Shown one piece after another: positions 22,780 to 34,029 of a stretch of DNA of 64,000 bases; the first letter of the stretch is position 1, and the number at the start of each line of letters is the position of its first letter. Both the position numbers and the translations under genes were made by a program. This DNA comes from Acestrorhynchus altus (taxonomy: Eukaryota > Chordata > Actinopteri > Characiformes > Acestrorhynchidae): the NCBI GenBank assembly GCA_034509495.1, contig CM067519.1, positions 22,324,103-22,388,102 on the forward strand, given 5' to 3'. Under the pieces are notes generated by a model. It was not told the DNA's origin, ran no database searches, and saw only the letters and a list, made by a program, of their open reading frames with translations.

Positions 22780-23450
22780 ACTGAGTCTTCTATGAGTTTT
22801 AATGGTTCTATAACTGTTCCATTCACGAAAGAACCTCTGAGGAACACGTCTTGAGGCTGTATGCCAGTGGAATAATATTTCTGCGTTATACAGTGTGTAC
22901 ACCATCTTCAAAAACAGCTGACTCTGTATAAGGTATGAAAATGCGTGTGAAATATGGCCATCAGCTGTAAACACGAGTGAGGGACGAGACAAAGACGAAG
23001 GCGTTCGTTCTGTTTCTGTCTGCATGTGCCACGATCTGACACCTATGCATCATTTTCTGCATTACACAACCATACTGTGGCCTCACGTACACTGGGTTCT
23101 TCTGCTTGGCAGCAAGAGACACCGAGAGGAAGAGGGACAGAATGAGAGAGTGGGTGCATTATGTAGTGCTGCATTTTAAAATCACCAGTTTTCGCACCAG
23201 AGGACATGTCAACAGATCACCACTGTCATATCAGAGAGCCAGTATTTCCATTTACACCACTTTAGGAGGGCAGGAGGTCTTGTTTTGTGAAGAACCTTTA
23301 ATAAACAGTTGACGTGATGGTTCTTAGGCCGTGATTCACTGTTTCTCGAAGGCATTTCTTTGTAAAGAACCCAATATTTTATGAAGATTCTGAGATTCAC
23401 CAGTGTTTTCTGATTTGGGGTTTGTTCAGTTTAAGAGGTCAATGGGATCC
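22780..23450. repeat. Decayed family E fragments in intron 1
   Basis: GGTTCTATAAC ... GAAAGAACCTCTGAG at about 22805-22840 and TGTGAAGAACCTTTAATAAA ... GGTTCTTAGG at about 23285-23330 carry the paired GGTTCT/AGAACC motifs of the 24.6-25.4 kb element. The frames here are not supported as genes. Confidence 0.4.
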
Positions 23451-23739
23451 ATCATTGGACACATCATGGATTTTATGTACAGTTGTTGCTCTGCTTTCCT
23501 CAAGAACAAATTTAAGAACATTGTTAGAAATATAATAGTGAATAAGGACAATATTTCTATGGCATTGCTCTAAGATTCTCATTGTAGAACCTTTATTTTT
23601 GCCAGAATGCCAGCAGGCCTGCACATCTGTGAGAACATTTCCCAACAAATATCCCAAAATGTCTTGGAATAAGATCTCACATTACCTCCGATTAAAGGTT
23701 AACGTTGTTGTTGTTGTTTGGGCTTTCCTGCAAAGTTAG

Positions 23740-24520
23740 CAGTTGGGGGAGGTGTGAAGACAGGCCTAATGGATGTGATTTGTCATGTAGTCCAAGTGCT
23801 TTCTCTTATAGAATATGTAAATATTCAAATGAGCCGGAGTCAGCATATGGACGGTGTGTGACAGGTATGTGGAGAGGGTGATTGATGGCAGGCTTGACGG
23901 TGGCACAATGAATGGTGGGCCACAAGGGCGGCTGTGTGCCTCCATCGGCGTCCACAATGGAATGGCAGATGAGGCGGGATAACGTTGCTCCCTTGAAAGC
24001 CACACCGCCTTCACCCCAGCAGAATTTTAACCAACTCCCTGATTCGTGGAGCCGTGACCTCTGCTCCAATCTGCCGTTCTGGTCGGAATGAGAGTGGACG
24101 AGGACGCAATTTGCATTTATTTAGACCTTTTGCTGGTATGCGTTCCTCTGCGGCATGTACAGTCTTCCACAGACTTTTCCAGGCAATCCGAACACATATT
24201 TTAGTCTCGGAATAATGACAGAAATGTAAACTACTTCGAATCTTGTTCTGCCTCCGAGATGCAGTAATGTGGTGTCTTGTTCCACTGTGATTGCTTGCCC
24301 TCTTCTTTGTCTCTTACAGAATACCCTGACACACAATAGTGCCTTATTATCATTCGGTTACAGCAAAAAGCACTGACAGCCTGCCACACATCGGACGCTC
24401 TCCATATTTGCCGTAGGACGGACATAACCTCCCTAGCGTGATCTAGTTCAGTACTTTTTACGTCTGCTTTTGTCCTAATTAGATCTATCTGATGTGCTTC
24501 TCCCCAGGACATGTTTCATT
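23740..24520. other. Non-repetitive block in intron 1, candidate enhancer
   Basis: About 780 bases of balanced, repeat-free sequence with a CCTAATTAGATC core at 24474-24485. Several overlapping frames on the minus strand have no domain. First introns of developmental receptor genes often carry enhancers, but conservation is untested. Confidence 0.25.
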
Positions 24521-24622
24521 TTAAGTGGAACAATGTACACCAGTAACGCTCCTGCCATTCAAAGTGCAACCCATCCAAAACCCATTTAGGGCACTTTAAA
24601 TAGAGCACTTTTTAAGTCTGCA

Positions 24623-25392
24623 CTCTTAAAAATAATGGTGCTTCAACGGGTACTTTGAGGGAGGACACAGGAGAACCAATCATGCTTCCATGCCTCCGTT
24701 AAAAATCTGTGTTCGTAGTTTAGATGAGGTGCAACTGTGAAGAACCTTTCAAAAAGTAAAGAAACTTAACCAAAAGTGAATGTTCTTTCTTGAACCTTTC
24801 AAATTACAAGGAACCTTTAAACCAAGTGAAATTTGGACTATTAACACTTAAGTTTGAAGAATCTTCCAGTTAGTAAAAAACCTTTAAGTGAGTGTTCTTT
24901 TGTGGTTTACAATTAAAGACTGAAGAACCCTTGAATTGATGAAGAATCTTGACATCAAGCAAAAGATCTTTAGAGTTTTAAAACTGAAGCTTGAAGAACC
25001 CATCAATAGATGAAGACCCTTTTCGTAGACCTTGTACATTGAAGATTGAAGACCTTTCCAATTGTCAAAGAACATTTAAATCAAGGAAAGGTTCTTTGTC
25101 TTTTAAAAGTGAAGACTGGAGAACCTTTCAATGGAAAATGACATCAAGTCCGGTTTCCTTAGAACTTTGAAAGTGAAGACTGAAGAACCATTCAGATAGT
25201 AAAGAGCATTTACATCAAGTTCAGTTTCTTTAGATCTTTGAAAGTAAAGATTGTAGAACATTTCAATTGGTGAAGAACCTTTAAATCAACTGAAGGTTCC
25301 TTAGATGAATAAAAGTTTCCCATGCTTACAGATCTGTTACAAGCATAATTCTTTATGGAACCACATTTGGTTCTTCTGTGGTATTCCGCCTT
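24623..25392. mobile_element. Family E element with internal tandem units
   Basis: The left end CACTCTTAAAAATAATGGTG matches a common teleost non-autonomous element. The right part ATTCTTTATGGAACCACATT then TGGTTCTTCTGTGGTATT looks like the mirrored end. Between them about eight or nine units of roughly 70 bp (GTGAAGACTGAAGAACCTTT, then CAATTGGTGAAGAACCTTTA, then AATCAAG and TTTCTTTAGATCTTTGAAA) are arranged in tandem, each strongly diverged. No coding frame is present. Confidence 0.65.
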
Positions 25393-25817
25393 AAAATTTA
25401 AGGTGGTCAAAATTTAGAGAGGGTTGTTTATAGGATGTGGCTGTTAATTAATCATGCATGTACCTTCACACGGTCTAAGTTCTTCAGCTTACAGTAGTGT
25501 AATGTGAGCTGCAGCTCCTCCAACACCTGAACTGTCTCAGTCCTGATGACTTCCTGCCGTGTGCTGTGTTCACAGTCACTGTGGGATGGCAGGTAATGTT
25601 TTCTCAAGGCTATTATTGAGCTAAATGGCTTGCTAAATGGTCCAGCCACCTGACCTCAAATTAAAGTCCAGTCCGGTGACAATAAGACAACCATTCCAAA
25701 GGTCACCTAATTAGCGGTAGCTGGAGTCATTTGCAGGATACTGCATCTGCAGCAAGACCGTCGTGGGTAATGGTCTCACAGGTTCATTGAAAATGAAACC
25801 TTTATCTGTGCTCAGGC

Positions 25818-25818
25818 G

Positions 25819-25881
<63 letters not shown>

Positions 25882-25928
25882 CATCCATCCATCCATCCAT
25901 CCATCCATCCATCCATCCATCCATCCAT
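25818..25928. repeat. Compound (ATCT)n(ATCC)n tract upstream of exon 2
   Basis: About 15 ATCT units pass into 12 ATCC units, ending 72 bases before epha5 exon 2. The Ser-Ile-Tyr-Leu frame over it is an artefact. Confidence 0.97.
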
Positions 25929-26000
25929 GTTACACCCATGTAGTCCAGACTCCCACAGCAGCGTAATGATTTGTCCCCCTGTTCTGCTCTGTTCTTGCAG

Positions 26001-26065
26001 TGAACTTGCTGGACTCGCGCTCTGTAATGGGTGACCTAGGATGGATAGCCTACCCGAAGAACGGG
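26001..26065 (+). CDS. epha5: epha5 exon 2: start of ephrin-binding domain
   Basis: This 65-nt exon completes codon 31 and encodes residues 32-52, the first beta-strand region of the ephrin ligand-binding domain (VNLLDSRSVMGDLGWIAYPK then NG). The acceptor is TTCTTGCAG|TG at 26000 and the donor is ACGGG|GTGAGT at 26066. Eph genes usually have a 65-nt second exon, so the size fits. It is too short for ordinary ORF scanning and was found by reading splice sites. It is flanked closely by simple repeats: a compound ATCT/ATCC tract 72 bases upstream and a GA tract about 130 bases downstream. Confidence 0.93.
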
Positions 26066-26195
26066 GTGAGTTACACACACTCTCTCACTGAACACTGCAT
26101 TAAGACTGGGCTGTGGATAACATCTCAAGGTCTCCCAATTCCCTCGAGTGACCAAAGAGAGATTCAAAGTGAAAAATAATAGAGCGCACACACAT

Positions 26196-26198
<3 letters not shown>

Positions 26199-26256
<58 letters not shown>
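26199..26256. repeat. (GA)n tract downstream of exon 2
   Basis: About 28 GA units starting 134 bases after the exon 2 donor. The sense-strand RNA would be an uninterrupted purine tract. Confidence 0.96.
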
Positions 26257-26865
26257 CTGTATTGTTCTTAAGAATACATGACAGAAGACCTTAAATTCTT
26301 TGTTCTAATTTCATAGAGGCATTCTGAGCCTAATCAATGCTGAGTGAAGAGATGCTGTTGTGTGTTGAGGATTGTTATAACTGTAGTTTAGACGTTCAGA
26401 CCAGAGGAGCTTATTGTTTATTGATTATGCAGTAGTGGACTAAAATGAAACATTAAATATATGGAATACGAAGTGCAAACTTTAGCAATAAAGGCAAAAT
26501 ATGAGCGCTGAGTGTTTGGCAGAATGCCTCATTTTCAGTGTCTCCATGGTCATTTATTGTTATGATTCACAGTAAAATTAAGGACATTGCAACGTCTGAA
26601 CACAATGCCTTCACTGTATCATAGCGTGCTGATGCAGTTCATTTACAAAGGGGTGCATAAAATTACTTCTGTATATATGGCTATACAGTAGTATAGAACT
26701 GTAGTACTACATGTAAATAGTACAGCATTACGATGTACGAAGTTATATACTGTATACAGCTTTTATATTGGTATTATTACCAACTACATATATAACCTAT
26801 TAATAACAAACAGTACACAATGACCTCAACTCATATTTTATTATGAGTCCTCAAACCATATAACT

Positions 26866-26880
26866 AACAACAACAACAAC

Positions 26881-26945
<65 letters not shown>
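26866..26945. repeat. (AAC)n(AAT)n microsatellite
   Basis: Five AAC units followed by about 21 AAT units. Confidence 0.96.
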
Positions 26946-26949
26946 GCAG

Positions 26950-27300
26950 ATTTTACTTAGTTTGGACTACTGTTAAGTATTGTTAATCATTTAACATAGA
27001 AATCATCTTGTCCAAATCAATACAAAACAGATTCTCCAAGCTTTGAAGTTTTTTTTTATAGTCCTTACATGCTATAAGCCAAAAGATCCTGCAGGCATAA
27101 CGTGATCAAGTTTGTACAAATATCAAAATGTTATCTGGCATGTTTTTATAGGACTGACTCAAAAATGTTCAGGTAAATAAACATACAGGAAACTGTCAAG
27201 GCATTCACCAAACTGGCCCAGGACCAATATATCGCCTTGCTTTAAGTATCACAGTATATCACAATATACTGATACATATCATATAGTCCGATTTTTATAA
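26950..27300. other. Intron 2 AT-rich stretch, nothing seen
   Basis: AT-rich unique sequence; no gene, repeat family or motif recognised. Confidence 0.5.
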
Positions 27301-27309
27301 AGTATATGG

Positions 27310-27500
27310 GTTGTATTGTTGTTACAGGTGATTATAATTTTATATCCCTAAAATATGAACTTTCAATGGATGTCAATATAAAACGATTTTATTCCAAGCC
27401 ATTTTGGAGCATTTTGATTGGCCCATTCACTTGTGGCTCATTGGTCCATTCATTGACACTGTGTTTGTAAAGAACAACAGCCAAATTCAAACTATGTCAT
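27310..27500 (+). repeat. Family B dispersed repeat copy
   Basis: TTTCAATGGATGTCAATATA, then CCATTTTGGAGCATTTTGAT and TGGCCCATTC, with CCATTCATTGACACTGTG after it. It is the clearest match to the 8.8, 46.2 and 63.2-kb copies. Confidence 0.6.
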
Positions 27501-27639
27501 GAAGTGACAAACAGCTAAAACAGATACAAATGCAAATGTATATATGATACATTTGGAATCTATATATGACCTTTTGTCCTGACATTGAAACAAAAAAGCT
27601 GTATGTGTGTGTTCATTATATCCATTCACACTTGAAAGA

Positions 27640-28450
27640 GGAGTACTCGGAAGAGCTTTGCTTTGTGGGACTTTGAAAGGCATTTTGAAAAAAGCCTCCT
27701 ACCTTATGTATAGATCAGCGCCTGTGTTTTCCCTCCAAACAGATTTCCACTTCCACGAGCATTGTCTATTGGCTGCGTTATGTGCCAGTATTGTGCAAAC
27801 GTTGGCTCTTCACGGTGCCTCTCTCTCGCTCTCTCTCTGTAGCAGTGCGGTCCCTGCGGGTGCGCAGCGGCCTTTGTTGTGTATGCGCTCAGTCTGCAGT
27901 CGCTGTTGACAGTGCGCTGTCACGGCTCAATTCGGCTGCCTGTTGTGGAGTGCAGGGAGAGGCCCAGCATTGTGTTTACCTGCACCTGCCCTTTGCTGCA
28001 ACAATGCGGCCCCCACAATGCGTTCTCGCAGCTCCTGGCACACCTGTTACGCAGTTCAATATTCATTCATATGGGAATACAAACATCCTTGCGTGATATC
28101 GAACATGCAGTGCATCTGGGGAGACATAAATCTGTGCCAAATAAAGCCATGGCAGCTTCTTTTTCAAGTCGCTCTCAGTGGAAAGTGAGTTGAAATTGTG
28201 TGGATCTGATGCCTTCTCACTTACTGACATCAAAGCCGTTCGACAGAATGCTCTCAGTGGTGCTGCAAGTGACAAATTCTAAAGCAGCTCCATGTTTTTG
28301 GGTGAAATTCCAAGCTAAACTGAGAGGAGGTACATTTAACTTCATTTTCATGCACATTGCTCTGGTGTATAAGTGTCTTTGGTTGACTGCATGATTACAG
28401 CGTCTACGGTATAATTGGGTCAAATGAGTGTGTAGCCCGGCAGCTGTTCA
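27640..28450. other. Non-repetitive block in intron 2, candidate regulatory DNA
   Basis: About 800 bases of balanced sequence with local CG enrichment (27840-28030) and no repeat-family motif. Many short frames overlap on both strands (for example 27607-27909 and 27782-28096), but none shows a domain. A CpG-bearing intronic enhancer or alternative promoter is possible; there is no direct evidence. Confidence 0.25.
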
Positions 28451-28899
28451 GAGAGACTGTCTGGCTCTGTTCTGAGTCTGCATTAGGGTGGAGAAATAAG
28501 CATAATTTACATGGTAAATTAAATCAAAGTGCACTTTTCTAACTACTGGCGACTTCATATACATCATAAAACACCAGTTACATTACACAAGCTATAAATA
28601 ACAGCCATTGTATAGTAACAGAATGTTAGATGTGCACAATAACAAGTACAGAATATGAGTGGATGGCACAGTATGCCTTTATCTTAACATATTCATTTAT
28701 CTTTTTACCATTTACGATCCTTGTTTCTGGCATAAGTTACAGTATTCACTGTATTTCGAAGCCTTTCGAAAATTTGATTCTACTTTCCTTCCGTTCCTCA
28801 TGTTACATTTTTCTGTATGATGAAATGTCTGCAGGTAGAGTTGGACAATATGACAATATTTGATCTTTATTGTGATAAATTATTTTATTTTGTGGCTCC

Positions 28900-29665
28900 T
28901 GAGTGGTGTAGCCATTTAAATGTTCACCCTGTCAGGTTACACAGCCATCCACATTTCGGCACTATAATCAAGTAGCACAGTCATCTAATCGTCAGCCCTA
29001 TCATCAAGTGGCACAGTCGTCTAAGTGTCGGGCCTATCATCAAGTGGCACAGTCGTCTAAGTGTCTTGCCTATCATCAAGTGGCACAGTCGTCTAAGTGT
29101 CAGCCCTATAATCAAGTGACACAGTCGTCTAAGTGTTGGGCCTATCATCAAGTGGCACAGTCTTCTAAGTGTCGGGCCTATAATCAAGTGACACAGTCAT
29201 CTAAGTGTCGGGCCTATCATCAAGTGACACAGTCGTCTAAGTGTCGGGCCTATAATCAAGTGACACAGTCGTCTAAGTGTCGGGCCTATCATCAAGTGGC
29301 ACAGTTGTCTAATTGTCAGGCCTATAATCAAATAGCACAGTCATCTAATTGTCAGCCCTATCATCAAGTGGCACAGTCGTCTAAGTGTCAGCCCTATAAT
29401 CAGGTGGCACAGTCGTCTAAGTGTCGGGCCTATAATCAAGTGGCACAGTCGTCTAAGTGTCAGGCCTATAATCAAGTGGCACAGTCGTCTAAGCCTCCAC
29501 AGGTATTTAAGTGTTGGGATCTGGTAGCATGGTGGTCTGAGTGTTGGCCTTAGCATCACATAGCATAGCCGTATAAGCGTTGGCTCTGTCATCAAATGGT
29601 GCAGCTGTCTAAGCTTTGGCCCTATCATTGGGTGGTTAGGCTTATCATTAGGTGTATCCATCTAA
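28900..29665 (+). repeat. 36-bp minisatellite built from a tRNA-SINE head
   Basis: The core array (about 28962-29492) has roughly 15 copies of a 36-bp unit, AGTGGCACAGTCGTCTAAGT then GTCGGGCCTATCATCA. Decayed units continue on both sides, to about 28900 (CTCCTGAGTGGTGTAGCC) and 29665. TGGCACAGTCGTCTAAG is arranged like the A-box/D-arm of a tRNA, and the flanking degenerate unit resembles the 5' head of a tRNA-derived SINE. No B box follows. As 36 is a multiple of three, a 12-residue repeat frame (AQSSKCRAYHQV) stays open over 29008-29553, but nothing suggests it is translated. Confidence 0.85.
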
Positions 29666-30454
29666 GCACTTTCCTTATTGTCATTGTCACGTCCCCAGTG
29701 ATGCCACAGTTGTCTCAGTACTCTCAGAGTCTCAGAGAGTACAGTCGGCTTTCTCTTTGGCTGGGTACTTTGGCTAGTGCAGTGATGTTATGCAATCTGA
29801 TGTAACAGAACTGGTGCTCTTCATGCGTGATCGGCTGTCCAATGATGTTAATATAGATGCCTAGCTTTGCGTGAATCAGATGATGCATGGGCTAGCCTTC
29901 CCTGGTGGCATTGTGTGAGAGGAGTCTTAAGTACTTGGTGTAAAATGGAAATGGCAAAAAAATTGGGTTCAAAAAAGAAAACAAAAATGAATGATATGAA
30001 TTTAAAGAATATTTTGTTTCATTATGAAGACCATAACTAGTAATGCTTTTTGTAAAATGTGAAAATGTTTTGATATTGTATTATAATATTTAAAATATTG
30101 CCCATCACACAGAGTGTTTTTGCTGTATCCCACTTTCTTGGTCTGCAAGCTTCAGAGACACTTTACTGCGTGCATTCAGCAGCGTCTGTTGAGATAAACC
30201 TGAGAAGTGAATTTCTGTTGAGATGGTTTGTTTTCAGCACTTGCTCTTTGCCCCTTTATCCACTGTTAGAGCAAGGGACTGAGTCCAGCTTTGCCAAATC
30301 GACCAAGCGATTTACAGGAGCTCAGCTAAATCCGAGCTTTGTGCTGGCCTAGGGCACCTCCGGCTCCAACCACCGTTCTTTTTTTCCTCAGTCTAACCAA
30401 AGGGGGAGCGACATTTATGTGACCCTCAATACATGATCCTCCATATGCCCTGGC

Positions 30455-30458
<4 letters not shown>

Positions 30459-30501
<43 letters not shown>
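30459..30501. repeat. (GA)n microsatellite
   Basis: About 21 GA units. Confidence 0.95.
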
Positions 30502-30503
<2 letters not shown>

Positions 30504-30730
30504 CACACTCACACTCATAGATACACACACCTGACTTACTTTTGATGGTTTCAAACCACAGGGAGTCTGTTTTATCATTGCTCATCAGTTCCATGTAGGT
30601 CCTCCTGTTCGGAACGCTGGGCCTCAATGACAGGGGTAAGCCAGGTGTCTGAGTAATGGTCATTGGATAATGGAAGGTAATGACTGGTTATTGGTTCAAA
30701 GTCAGCAGGTCGAGCATCCAGGCTTGAGTG

Positions 30731-30731
<1 letters not shown>

Positions 30732-30786
<55 letters not shown>
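30732..30786. repeat. (CT)n microsatellite
   Basis: About 27 CT units, 230 bases from the GA tract and of opposite polarity; the two could pair in single-stranded DNA or RNA. Confidence 0.96.
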
Positions 30787-30788
<2 letters not shown>

Positions 30789-31209
30789 CTCGCTCTGTCC
30801 ATCTGCTCGGTACTGCATCTAGAGTGGTGGAGAATGGGGGCGACACCAGCGGAGTTTGAAGTGCATGGGTAAATTTGTGCTTCAGGCACACAAGAGCTCA
30901 CACTGAGAGAACTGAAGTTACACAGGGCAAAAAAGCAGTTGCAAATAAGTAGGGTGGGCCGGTGGAGGTGAGGGATTTAGAGGGAGCTGGGGAGAGCGGC
31001 TCAGCGGGAGGTTCTCAAGAAAGGAGGTTTGAGGATTGGGAAAAGTCGGGAGGGGAGGATGGTGATGGTTCAAAGGCGTTTTTTAAATTGTTCACTGAAG
31101 ACAGATTGGCTGTAAGCGATAGTGATTCCCATTCCCATGAAGGCCCTTTTATGGTTGGATACTCCACTCACTTTGTACTGGTTCCTGTTCATTGTTGACT
31201 GATACAGTT

Positions 31210-31340
31210 TTTATATTGTCACTGTCATGCAAAATATCATATCTCCGAAATGGTAACTGTACAGGAAATGGAAAATCTGTCTTACCTTTCAATGGTTGTT
31301 ATTCCAATTTCTTTTGGTCCATTTGGACACAAAGTAAAGC
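31210..31340 (+). repeat. Family B dispersed repeat copy (partial)
   Basis: ATCATATCTCCGAAATGGTA then ACTGTACAGGAAATGG and CTTTCAATGGTTGTTATTCC. It matches 22130-22170 in its first part. Confidence 0.6.
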
Positions 31341-31389
31341 CCAACAACCAAAATGAAAGTATTGTCAAAAAGTGAAAAAGCAATGATAT

Positions 31390-32560
31390 GCTTAACCCTC
31401 TATTGTTCATTTTCATTTTCATAATTTTATTAAAAATATGTATTGATTAATGCTTGTTGCCTCAAGTCTACATTGGTCCATAGTAGAAACATGAAACTAC
31501 AGAATGTGGACAATTTTCAACCTCAATGTCTCCAACCAAACCCTCGAACAAACAGATTTATCTAGTATTTAAAATATATCACATTTCCTATTTGATAAAA
31601 TCACCAAAAATATCAAATAAAATCATATTATGATAAAATCACATATCCATGTGTTGCTCTTATGCAACATTGTGCATAATTGAACACAACTGTAATCAAA
31701 TCCTATCAGAATATTCTAATCAATGTTGTTATACTCAAGTTAAAACCTTAAAAATCAGCAGAACTGTAATCCTCAAATGCAGCATATCCTAAATGCATGC
31801 AGAGACACATAAAAGGACGTGTGCATGTAAACAAGAACACAAAATCTCCTTTATGATTAATGCACCTCACCGCTAATGAAAAAGGAAGCAATTCCTCACA
31901 ACAGAAAATCAGTGGTCCATCCATCACCTTCATGATTGTCACAATGACCACACTTTCCTCATCTTCCTCATCACCATTTGATATGTCTTCATCACGCTGA
32001 TCAACTGGCAGAACCGCCTGTGGTAAAAACAAGTGCCAAAGAAAACTTGTGGACTTATCTCTGCCAGATTATACAAGTGCATCACAATTTCATTCAGGAA
32101 GGTAAACTGTCATATTTTACTTGTATTCAATGTAAAGTGATGTTTCAAGCCTTTTTTGTTTGTTTTATAGTTTCTAGCTCATAAAAACCAGAAATATTCA
32201 AATTTGATTAGATTTCTAAACATATATAATAAAGCTGGAAATATATCAATACAACAATAAAAAAGCTGGAAATATATCACTTTTAAACGTAATGAATGAA
32301 GTTAAAAATAATTAAAAATATGCTTAAAGCGGAAGCAAAATAGACCCCTGTGGGTCATGTGACCACTTTTTTTTTTTACATTTTATTTGTTTGTTTTATA
32401 GTTCCCCTCGTCTGAGAAACACTGACCAATTAAATGGGGGATGCATTTTATTTTAAAATGCTAAAATAGGTTATGTTGCCAGGAGCCAACATGGTACCAC
32501 AGAAGATAAAAGGGCTTATATGATGAAAAATCTTTATTTGTTTTTGTTGTATATAAACTG
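31390..32560. mobile_element. Possible piggyBac-like remnant (uncertain)
   Basis: At 31391 the sequence reads TTAACCCTCTATTG, which fits a TTAA target plus a CCC-starting piggyBac-type end. The minus-strand frame 31748-32032 begins with an acidic stretch (VDQRDEDISNGDEEDEES), as seen near the N-terminus of some piggyBac transposases. I could not find the matching opposite end or any catalytic Asp motif. It may be chance. Confidence 0.2.
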
Positions 32561-32569
32561 TTAGTTGTA

Positions 32570-33780
32570 CCATTTAATTATTCAATTCTTATAAGAGACA
32601 GAATCTTTTTGAGTTCTTTTAAATGAATTTGTGAAAGACGCAGTAACAAAACACAGCCTGTTTAATGGTAAAGGATAAAGTGAGGCTGGGAAATGGTCAT
32701 GTAAAACAGAAACCGTAAGCAGAACAGAATAAAATACTAGTAAAATGTAGAATATATTTCTTTCATTTTTATATTTGAACGTAAATGGCTTGAACTTGAG
32801 CATCAGATCAAATAAACAAAAGACAGAAGACGAGGAAAACACTTTATCTACTGGAGCCGCTCTGTATTCCACATAGGATCTGTACCGTAGTTCTTTATCA
32901 GTATCACAGCAGTACAGTGTCATCAAATGACAGTAACCTAATGGATATATGGGCTCAGTAATAACATGTCATAGAGTTGAGGAGTAGCACGTCCTCTTCT
33001 GCACCCCCAGCACACAACCAACTGTATTTAAGCCGTCTTAAAGCCAGGCCCAACCTGTTACTTCCTCCACTGCTTTATTAACAGTAATAGGATTTGTCCC
33101 CTTGCTTGCCGCACTGGGCCCAAGGTCACTGGTTCATCCACACCATGTTAGATTCATAATTCAGTCTCTACCTTCTTTTATTTTACACACAAGGCACCTA
33201 AGTAGGCTGAGGAAACGCAGTTCTTTGTTTATTCAAGTGTCCCCGTCGGCAGGATTGATATTCTTTTGTTCTTTAATCTTAAATATTTCAGTATAAATGA
33301 GCTTTGTGTTGGATTCAACCTGGAGTCCAGAGACAATGAAACACACTTGGGAAGGAAAAACAGTGGTTAAAAGTTCAAATGCACCGTTTATACATTCGGT
33401 GTCCATTATCTGCTCCTCTGGCCATACAGCAGCACTTCATCTGTTTTAGTCCTCCACTGAAGACTGAGTGGCCACCGTCCAGCGTTTTACTAATGCTGTG
33501 AACATACAACACAAACATGACTGATCCCCCCTGTTCTTCATAGATGGAGCGACGCGCTTTTCATGTCATTCTGGACCCTTTTTACCCCTTTGTACCTTGT
33601 AACTTTAAAGGTTTGTCATGCGTTATGTTAATGTATTAGATGCACTAGTGCAAACATAAACAATGTATTTTACATTTGATCATATAATTATTGGCACTCT
33701 TGTTAGGAAAGCATTGGACTTCAAGCACGAATGGGACGCAGGAGCAGATAAATTTGTTTGCTGGAGATTCATTAGATAAT
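32570..33780. other. Intron 2 stretch, no feature seen
   Basis: Unique, moderately AT-rich DNA. The minus-strand frame at 32582-32926 (114 codons) is hydrophobic but has no domain, splice or codon support. No repeat family was recognised. Confidence 0.4.
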
Positions 33781-33781
33781 T

Positions 33782-33783
<2 letters not shown>

Positions 33784-33833
<50 letters not shown>
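33784..33833. repeat. (TTA)n microsatellite
   Basis: About 16 TTA units. Confidence 0.96.
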
Positions 33834-33834
<1 letters not shown>

Positions 33835-33888
33835 CTCATTACATTATTCAACTAACATTGTGTTTATTTATCCTTTAAATGATTGAAC

Positions 33889-33889
<1 letters not shown>

Positions 33890-33959
<70 letters not shown>

Positions 33960-33967
33960 TATATAAT
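33890..33967. repeat. (AT)n microsatellite, about 75 bp
   Basis: An almost uninterrupted AT run of 63 bases plus a short interrupted tail. It can extrude as a cruciform and lies 57 bases after the TTA tract. Confidence 0.96.
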
Positions 33968-34029
33968 GTTACATTGTTATATGTCATTATTTGTGACTCG
34001 TGAGAAAACATACATTAGAGTGGGGGAAT

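Larger units (their letters stand above)
21301..26000 (+). other. epha5 intron 1
   Basis: A 4.7-kb intron with donor GTAAGA and a pyrimidine-rich acceptor ending TTCTTGCAG. It contains a long CA tract, a 0.2-kb AAT/ATG tract, a family B repeat copy and a 0.77-kb element with internal tandem units just before the exon 2 flank. The block 23740-24520 is free of recognisable repeats. I see no other gene in it. Confidence 0.88.

Noticed and set aside
28962..29492. Array of tRNA genes or a tRNA cluster
   Set aside because: Only an A-box-like half is repeated; there is no B box, anticodon arm or acceptor stem pairing, so these are not tRNA genes.
29008..29553. 181-codon Ser/Gln-rich frame
   Set aside because: It is the 36-bp minisatellite translated; the period is a multiple of three, so any stop-free phase stays open.
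32582..32926. 114-codon hydrophobic frame on the minus strand
   Set aside because: No recognisable family, AT-rich context inside an intron, no supporting signals.
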